From: CAZDAM01 sp964503595
GTDB taxonomy: Bacteria; Muiribacteriota; UBA6191
DNA: 64,000 nt
NCBI GenBank assembly: GCA_964503595.1
Contig: CAZDAM010000001.1
Location: 1-64,000 of the forward strand
Reading direction: 5' to 3'
Positions 58,457 through 64,000 of the stretch are shown piece by piece. The translations under genes were made by a program, and so were the position numbers. The notes beneath the pieces were generated by a model that made no database searches, was not told the origin of the DNA, and saw nothing but the letters and a program-made list of their open reading frames with translations. Position 1 is the first letter of the stretch. The number at the start of each line of letters is the position of its first letter.

Positions 58457-61063
58457 ATGCTTTTTGGCCGTATGATGAAGGCTCTTCTTCTGGGAGCCCT
58501 GATGTTCTCACCACTTCAGGCTGGAGAAGATGAGTCATCCATAACCCCGATTGAAAAAGTCTTGAAAAAGGCCAGTTCTTCCAAAGGTTTCTTTGGTCTG
58601 CATCGCAAGGATGACACCCTGTACCTTGAGGTCGGCAAGCGCCAGCTGGAAAAGGACTTTTTCTTTTTCTCCTCACTTTCACATGGCTCCATTGGCTATA
58701 TGATGCCTGGCTGGACGCTCTCCCAAGGGGTTTATTACTTCAAGCGCATTGGAGATGAACTCTGGCTGTTTGAAAGGAATACGAGTGGAACGGCCAGCCG
58801 GAACTCTCCGGAAGCTACGGCCGTGGAAAGGGCTTATCTGGACTCCCTGATCCACAAGTTCTCAATTGAAGGAGCTGATAAGGGTCAGAATCGTCTGCTG
58901 GTGAAATTCGATTCCTTTCTTTATGACTATGCCGGTGGCCTGATTCCTCCCTGGATGTCTCAGTTCATGGGTATTCTGAGCACGATTCCTCAGCAATCCT
59001 ATGTCAAGGAAGCCAAGGCCTTCCCGGAAAATCTGGAGTTTCAGGTTCAGACCACCGTGCGGCTGAATCCTTCTTCCTGGATGACTCCGGATTCCAATCA
59101 GCTTGTGTTTCACTTTTCCATTCTGGAGCGCAAGAAATCCGATTACCGTCCGCGCAGGGCGGATGAGCGCATTGGTTATTTCACAACGGAAGTGCAGGAC
59201 TATTCCAATCTTCTGGAGGATCAGGGTATTCGCCGCAATATCCTCAGGTGGAATCTTCAGAAATCAGACCCTAAAGCCCGAAATTCCGTAGTCAAGAAGC
59301 CGATTGTTTTCTGGCTGGACCGTTCCATTCCCCATGAGTATCGACCCTATGTCAGGGCCGGAATTCTGGAATGGAATAAAGCTTATGAAAAACTTGGGTT
59401 CATTGGAGCTGTTGAAGCCCGTCTGCCTGAAGAAGGCATGGATCTGGATCCATCGGACTCCCGCTATGCCACGGTCAGCTGGGTTGCTTCGGCTCAGGGG
59501 CTGGCTGTCGGCCCTAGTCGCTATGATCCTGAAACCGGGGAAATCCTGGATGCGGATGTCATTCTCTCGGCAGGCTGGGTCACGTATATGGATCAGGATT
59601 TCAATCTGTTTGGGCCGCTTTCAGAAGGCATGGTCAGAGCAGGAGCCAGCCATCCGGATGAACTCAAGCAGAAATTCTTTCCTGAAGACGATCAGAAACT
59701 CAGACAGGTCGAGCTTGAGCGTCTGATGGTGAAAAATGGAGTGGTTCCGACGGATGATTTCTCGCAGAAAGCAGCGAATCTGATGTATTCCCTCTGGCAG
59801 AAATCCGAACTCTCGGGCATGAGTGCCGAGGAATTCGGCATCTATCGCAAGGAATTCATCGGGGCCTATATCAAGGATCTGACCATGCATGAAATTGGTC
59901 ATGTCCTGGGGTTGAGGCATAATTTTGCCGGTTCTTCTCTGGTTCCGTTTGCCAGACTCAGAGATCCGGAGTATCTGGAGGAAAACCCCATTAGCGCCTC
60001 GGTCATGGACTATAACGATTTGAACGTGTCTGGGGATGAGAAAAAGCAGGGTGACTGGGTGATGGAAACCCTGGGAGCCTACGATTATCTGGCAATTGAA
60101 TACGGTTATCAAGAAGTTTCGCCCAAAGCTGAGAGCAGGCATGTTGAGGATACTTCCCGAAAAATTGCTGGCAAAGGCCTGAAATTTGCTACAGATGAAG
60201 ACCTCTGGGGTCCGGATCCTTATGTGAATACCTATGATCTGGGATCGGATCCGATTGCTTTGGCCGAAGAAAGAGTCAAATTGATCAATCAGAAGCTGGA
60301 GTCAATTGAAAAAAGACTTCTGACGACTGGGGACAGGCTGGATAAACTCACTCGAGGGGTCAGGGTCCTGATTGGGGATTTCAATCGCAAGACCCGCTTT
60401 GTGGCCCAGACTATCGGGGGAGTGGTGCGCTATCGGGATCGTTATGGATTGGAAGACAGCCGGCCAGCCATGCAACCGGTGAGCGCAGCAGAACAGATCA
60501 GGGCCATGAATTATCTCAAAGAGCACGTGTTTGGGGATGGAGGAATTCAGGTTCCTCAAAGGCTTTTAAGCATGATGCGGTCCAATCCCTGGGACTGGTA
60601 TCAGCCTTCTACAACGGTTTCCTTGGACCGCTTGAGGGAATACCTCAGGACTTCGGTATTGTTTTCCCTGTTTTCCCCCACGGTTCTGACCAATTTAAGG
60701 GAATTTCATGAAAAACAGGAAGGCGCCCAGTATTCCCGCAGCCAGCTTTTTGCCGCAGTGCACCGGATGGTTCTGGCCAGGGTCCGCAACATGGCTTCTC
60801 TCTCTTCAGTAGATGCGAGTACCCAGAAATTTCTGGTTCGTATTTTTGGCTATATGATGGTTGGGGCCTGGAGAGTCGATGAAGAAAGTCGTGCTTATGC
60901 CCGTCACAGCCTGGAGATGCTGATTGAAGATTGTGAGTCTCGCATCAAAGAGCTGAGCGACAGCCGCTCTTTTGAAGATGGTGCCCTGAAAGTTCACCTG
61001 AAGTCCCTCAGGGACGAAGCCAAGCGCTTTTTGGATCCGGAATTGTCTCTGGGCGTGTGGTAA
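58457..61063 (+). CDS. Secreted zinc-dependent metalloprotease (DUF5117/DUF4953 type)
   Basis: Signal peptide (MMKALLLGALMFSPLQA), an N-terminal beta domain (about 25-280), then a catalytic domain with the extended zinc motif HEIGHVLGLRHNF (His478, Glu479, His482, His488). A helical C-terminal half follows (about 600-868). Residue blocks LVKFDSFLYDYA, PIVFWLDRSIPHEYRPYVRA, GILEWNKAYEKLGF and SVMDYNDLN are typical of this family, common in Bacteroidetes and other diderms. Probably periplasmic or secreted. AAGGAG ribosome site; follows the DUF350 gene by 18 bp and overlaps the glycosyltransferase gene by 7 bp. Confidence 0.85.
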   Translation: MLFGRMMKALLLGALMFSPLQAGEDESSITPIEKVLKKASSSKGFFGLHRKDDTLYLEVGKRQLEKDFFFFSSLSHGSIGYMMPGWTLSQGVYYFKRIGDELWLFERNTSGTASRNSPEATAVERAYLDSLIHKFSIEGADKGQNRLLVKFDSFLYDYAGGLIPPWMSQFMGILSTIPQQSYVKEAKAFPENLEFQVQTTVRLNPSSWMTPDSNQLVFHFSILERKKSDYRPRRADERIGYFTTEVQDYSNLLEDQGIRRNILRWNLQKSDPKARNSVVKKPIVFWLDRSIPHEYRPYVRAGILEWNKAYEKLGFIGAVEARLPEEGMDLDPSDSRYATVSWVASAQGLAVGPSRYDPETGEILDADVILSAGWVTYMDQDFNLFGPLSEGMVRAGASHPDELKQKFFPEDDQKLRQVELERLMVKNGVVPTDDFSQKAANLMYSLWQKSELSGMSAEEFGIYRKEFIGAYIKDLTMHEIGHVLGLRHNFAGSSLVPFARLRDPEYLEENPISASVMDYNDLNVSGDEKKQGDWVMETLGAYDYLAIEYGYQEVSPKAESRHVEDTSRKIAGKGLKFATDEDLWGPDPYVNTYDLGSDPIALAEERVKLINQKLESIEKRLLTTGDRLDKLTRGVRVLIGDFNRKTRFVAQTIGGVVRYRDRYGLEDSRPAMQPVSAAEQIRAMNYLKEHVFGDGGIQVPQRLLSMMRSNPWDWYQPSTTVSLDRLREYLRTSVLFSLFSPTVLTNLREFHEKQEGAQYSRSQLFAAVHRMVLARVRNMASLSSVDASTQKFLVRIFGYMMVGAWRVDEESRAYARHSLEMLIEDCESRIKELSDSRSFEDGALKVHLKSLRDEAKRFLDPELSLGVW

Positions 61064-62898
61064 GAAACCTGATTCTGATTGCCGGGGCACCCTTGGGGGC
61101 CCTGATGATGGTCCTGGGCTTTGAGTCACAAAGTCCGGGGTTTTTCTTTTGTGGCCTGGGGCTTTCACTGTGCATTCTTGGATTTACCCAAAAATTCACC
61201 CCATCCTGGCTCAGTCTTGGCATCGCCGCCATTCTGATCAGAATTGCGGCCCTTCAGCTCACCCCCTCTGATGATCTGTATCGCTATCTGGCCGAAGGAC
61301 AGGGGTTCTGGGAAGGCCAGCAAATCTGGACTCTGGCTCCCCTTGATTATGCTTCATCTAATCTTCTTGAAAAGGGATTGAATCATCCGGACTGGCCCTC
61401 GGCCTATTCCCCACCTCTTCTGTTTGTCCTTGGACTCCTGGGAGAAGGAGTTTTGGGGATTCATGATCTGAGAAATCGAATGGCCTTGCTTGAGCTTGGT
61501 CTGGTGTCCTTTTTATGGCTCAGGAGAACCCCCGGTTTTGCTCTTTGGGCTTTGAATCCTGTGATCTGGTTTGCCTTTGCCGGCAGAGGACACGCGGAAA
61601 TTCTTCTGATCTGGCCCCTGATTCTCGGTTTTGAATGGCTTCGCTCCCAAAAGGATTTTAAGGGGGGTCTTGCCCTTGGACTTGCAGCTTCCATCAAGGG
61701 GTTGCTGATACCTGGCCTCTTCTTTCTGATCCGGCCGCTTGGTCGTGGGTTTTTCCCGGCCCTGGGAATTCTTCTGGGAGGGCTCTTCCTTCTTCCGCTG
61801 GCATTTGGCCATGGATTCTGGACGCTTCCTTCCGGTTTTGTGCGCTTCATGCATGAACTTCACTGGTTCAATCTGTTTCCCTGGCCTTATGGGTTCTGGA
61901 TTTTCCTGCCGCTGGCGGCCTTGCTTTTTCTGGGGGCTCAGGATTTACGGCAGGGCATTTTTCGCATCAGCCTTCTGTTCCTTCTTTGCCAGCCCACTCA
62001 GCATTTCTGGTACTGGGGGCCGGTGATTGCCATGGCGGCCAGCCTGAATCTGGTGGGGACAGCCTTGATGGGGAATCTGGCTTTGCTTGCTATCCCGGCC
62101 TGGTTTCATTCTGATTTTCTCCCGGATCCGCTTTATTCAAGGGTCTACTGGCTGGGAATTCTTCTGTTTCTGGGAATGGGGCCCATTCGTTTTCCAAAAA
62201 AGCGGGCTTCCAGAATTTCGGTTCTGATCCCGGTCATGGGCGAGGAGAACCAGCTGCCTGCCCTGATTGAAGAACTGAAGGCCCAGAAGGCGGATGAAAT
62301 TCTGATTCTTGAAGCTGGTGGAAGGTATTCTGCCCAACTGGCAGAAGAAGATGTCCGCTGGCTTGAAGTTTCCAGGGGGCGGGGGGTCCAGATTCAGGAA
62401 GGCATCCGGCAATCCCGCTATGCCACGATTCTGATTCTGCATGCAGACAGCGAGCTTCAAAAAGGTGCCCTGGATGAAGTCAGAACGACGGAGGGCTGGG
62501 GAGTTCTGGGGCATCGCTACAGCCAGTCAGGACTGTTTTTTTTCCTGACAGAAAGGATCAACCGTCTTCGGGTGAGATTTTTGGGAATCGCCTTTGGAGA
62601 TCAGGGAATGTGGTTTCCCCGCAGCCTTCTGATTGGCGAGGAGCCCTATCTGAATCTTCCGATCATGGAAGACGTGGAGCTTTCTCTCACCTTGCAGAAG
62701 TCGGGCTGGCCTGTGGTGCTGGGAGCCTATCTGATCGCATCCGATCGCAAATGGAGAAAGAACCGGCTCCGATCCGGCAGTAAGATTTTCCGCCTTCTGT
62801 TTCATTGGCTCTGGCTTCGACGATTTCAGAAAAAGCCGCCAGCCTGGGACTGGCAGCTTAGCTATTACAGTCCGGTAGGGAAATCCAGAAACTCGTAA
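61057..62898 (+). CDS. Fusion: GT-C-like membrane glycosyltransferase plus TIGR04283-type GT2
   Basis: The first 375 residues are about ten transmembrane helices with a GT-C-like loop (RIAALQLTPSDDLYRYLAEG between early helices), resembling DUF2029/ArnT-class enzymes. From about residue 385 a soluble GT2 domain follows: ISVLIPVMGEENQLPALIEEL, HADSELQKGALDEV, GWGVLGHR, AFGDQGMWFPRSLL and LPIMEDVELSLTLQKSG. These are the marks of TIGR04283 family enzymes, which occur near arsenosugar genes but are broader. The fusion is unusual. GTG start inside the metalloprotease end; substrate unknown. Confidence 0.75.
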   Translation: MVRNLILIAGAPLGALMMVLGFESQSPGFFFCGLGLSLCILGFTQKFTPSWLSLGIAAILIRIAALQLTPSDDLYRYLAEGQGFWEGQQIWTLAPLDYASSNLLEKGLNHPDWPSAYSPPLLFVLGLLGEGVLGIHDLRNRMALLELGLVSFLWLRRTPGFALWALNPVIWFAFAGRGHAEILLIWPLILGFEWLRSQKDFKGGLALGLAASIKGLLIPGLFFLIRPLGRGFFPALGILLGGLFLLPLAFGHGFWTLPSGFVRFMHELHWFNLFPWPYGFWIFLPLAALLFLGAQDLRQGIFRISLLFLLCQPTQHFWYWGPVIAMAASLNLVGTALMGNLALLAIPAWFHSDFLPDPLYSRVYWLGILLFLGMGPIRFPKKRASRISVLIPVMGEENQLPALIEELKAQKADEILILEAGGRYSAQLAEEDVRWLEVSRGRGVQIQEGIRQSRYATILILHADSELQKGALDEVRTTEGWGVLGHRYSQSGLFFFLTERINRLRVRFLGIAFGDQGMWFPRSLLIGEEPYLNLPIMEDVELSLTLQKSGWPVVLGAYLIASDRKWRKNRLRSGSKIFRLLFHWLWLRRFQKKPPAWDWQLSYYSPVGKSRNS

Positions 62899-63629
62899 GG
62901 CAGGCCAAATCTCTTTTTGAGGTGCTCTCCTACCGCAATCGGGCCATGCACTTCTGTCTTGTAGTGACCGGCCAGAATGATATTGATTCCCAGATCCTGG
63001 GCAACAGGATGCATGTAGTGATTCATTTCCCCGGTGAGAAAGGTGTCAAAACCGGCGGAAGCGGCTTCTTCCAGCCCTGACTGACCCTGGCCGGTGATGA
63101 TACCGATTCTTTTTACTGGATTGGAGTGAAACTTCCAGGCCCTGGCCTCATCCCAGATGGTTTCCTTCACTTTGGCAAGTACCCTATCCAGGCTTTGTTC
63201 TTCCTTCAAGTCAGCGGCAAGCCCGATGAAATGCTTTCCGTGTTTTCCGATCGGCCTGGGGTTGATGAGTTCAAGAAGTCGGACAATCTGGGCGTTGTTG
63301 CCCACTTCAGGGTGCATATCCAGTGGGATGTGAGAAGCGAAGATGGAAAGATCCGCATCCATGAGCATTTTCAGGCGAGCCTTCTGAATCGTATCAATCG
63401 CACCCTCTTTTCGGTAGGTCCAGAAAAGGCCGTGGTGGGCGAAAAGAAAGTCGCAGCATCTCTCGCAGGCTGCCTGAATGGTGGCAGAAGTCGCATCCGC
63501 AGCCACGGCAATTTTCTGAATCTCCTCTTTGCCGGGAAACTGAAGTCCGTTGACCGACACGTCATCGAGAGGTTCCGCGTGCAGGAGTTCGTTGAGATAT
63601 TTCGTCAGTTCGCCAAGTTTTACACTCAT
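62865..63629 (-). CDS. NIF3-family dinuclear metal-binding protein
   Basis: The 254-aa protein has the Nif3/DUF34 marks: VNGLQFPGKEEIQKIAVAAD, the metal site AHHGLFWTY (His-His), FASHIPLDMHPEVGNNAQI and the C-terminal LTGEMNHYMHPVAQDLG and NIILAGHYKTEVHG with further His/Glu ligands. Often annotated as GTP cyclohydrolase I type 2 homologue, though that activity is not general. Start at 63629 (MSVKLGELTKYL) with GAGGGC five bases upstream; a second ATG sits directly before it. Its end overlaps the convergent glycosyltransferase gene by 34 bp; ndk is divergent. Confidence 0.9.
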   Translation of the reverse strand: MSVKLGELTKYLNELLHAEPLDDVSVNGLQFPGKEEIQKIAVAADATSATIQAACERCCDFLFAHHGLFWTYRKEGAIDTIQKARLKMLMDADLSIFASHIPLDMHPEVGNNAQIVRLLELINPRPIGKHGKHFIGLAADLKEEQSLDRVLAKVKETIWDEARAWKFHSNPVKRIGIITGQGQSGLEEAASAGFDTFLTGEMNHYMHPVAQDLGINIILAGHYKTEVHGPIAVGEHLKKRFGLPYEFLDFPTGL

Positions 63630-63716
63630 CATTGCCCTCGGGTTGTTTGCACCTTCCACAGATTTGAGGCATTATAGCGATCCGTAAATCGTGAGCCAAA
63701 TCGAAAGGGGAATGCC

Positions 63717-64000
63717 GTGGCACTGGAACGTACTTATGTGATGGTCAAACCAGATGGTGTACAACGTGGTCTGGTCGGCGAAATCGTCGGTCGCTTCGAA
63801 AAAAAAGGTCTGAAACTGGTTGGTCTGAAACTGATCAATATTACTGAAGAAATGGCCAAGCAACACTACGCTGAGCACGCTCACCGTAATTTCTTTGGAG
63901 AACTGGTTGAATTCATCACAGCTTCTCCTGTAGCCGCCATGGTTCTGGAAGGTGAGAACGCTGTTGCTCTGTGCCGTGGCATGATGGGCGCCACCAAGGC
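63717..64000 (+). CDS. ndk: Nucleoside diphosphate kinase, 3' end cut by window edge
   Basis: GTG at 63717 with AAAGGGGA eight bases upstream. The visible 94 residues, ALERTYVMVKPDGVQRGLVG through EKKGLKLVGLKL, HYAEHAHRNFFGELVEFI and ENAVALCRGMMGATKA, are a standard NDK start, with the substrate-binding KPDGVQRGLVG and the MMGATKA block. The catalytic His (in the NxxHGSD block) would lie just beyond the edge. Codons such as CGT, CTG and GGT dominate more than in other genes here, which suggests high expression. Confidence 0.96.
   Translation, partial: MALERTYVMVKPDGVQRGLVGEIVGRFEKKGLKLVGLKLINITEEMAKQHYAEHAHRNFFGELVEFITASPVAAMVLEGENAVALCRGMMGATK

Overview
The window reads as chromosome of a diderm (Gram-negative type) bacterium of about 50-55% GC. 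Evidence is a Kdo/LPS-transport cluster (kdsA, kdsD, kdsC, lptC, lptA, lptB), a phosphoheptose isomerase (gmhA), many genes with Sec signal peptides and one clear lipoprotein. Housekeeping genes dominate: gapdh, fabF, rlmH, an rqcH-like NFACT gene, pssA, pyrG, proS, a proline dehydrogenase, leuS, a glutamate dehydrogenase, a ubiB-type kinase, a NIF3-family gene and ndk. I cannot assign the phylum from sequence alone. A run of 100 N at 31106-31205 shows that this is a scaffold, probably from a draft or metagenome assembly. I saw no rRNA, tRNA, CRISPR array or intact transposase.

Layout. 1-9.5 kb: a CHASE2 sensor cut by the left edge, gapdh with a divergent secreted-protein gene, fabF with a beta-helix acyltransferase-like gene, an unknown gene, gmhA, and a formylglycine-generating-enzyme-like secreted protein. 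9.5-18.5 kb: a permuted papain-like amidase, an S51-type peptidase, two thioredoxin-fold secreted proteins, a gluzincin metalloprotease paired with a truncated globin, rlmH, and a DUF3084 coiled-coil protein. 18.5-19.0 kb is decayed DNA with a response-regulator remnant. 19-27.5 kb: an SF2 helicase, a TPR protein, then a tightly overlapping chain rqcH-like / pssA / 54-aa membrane protein / pyrG / kdsA / kdsD. 27.5-31.3 kb is an accessory block (cNMP-EAL phosphodiesterase, Zur, DUF1826, aminoglycoside acetyltransferase-like, GFA enzyme) that sits between kdsD and kdsC. 31.3-36.6 kb: kdsC-lptC-lptA-lptB, then proS and proline dehydrogenase, closed by a bidirectional terminator facing leuS. 39.2-49.0 kb: five secreted-protein genes built around a 2157-aa protein. 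49.1-64 kb: glutamate dehydrogenase with a cNMP-binding protein, two TM2-domain paralogues, ubiB, a possible motility protein, a DUF3900-like protein, a Ser/Gly-rich lipoprotein with a double-DUF350 membrane protein, a zinc metalloprotease, a fused glycosyltransferase, a NIF3-family protein and the start of ndk.

How the genes work together. KdsD, KdsA and KdsC make Kdo from ribulose-5-phosphate, and LptC/A/B move LPS to the outer membrane; gmhA feeds heptose for the core. The accessory block splits this pathway and carries its own control: a near-consensus Zur operator lies exactly over a perfect TATAAT -10 in front of DUF1826-zur, and two diverged direct repeats bracket the EAL-zur-DUF1826 unit. 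The strongest candidate for an undescribed system is the 39-49 kb operon. There, three small secreted proteins with faint OmpH/Skp-like character flank a giant secreted protein of no family I recognise, which suggests dedicated periplasmic chaperones for one large surface or secreted product.
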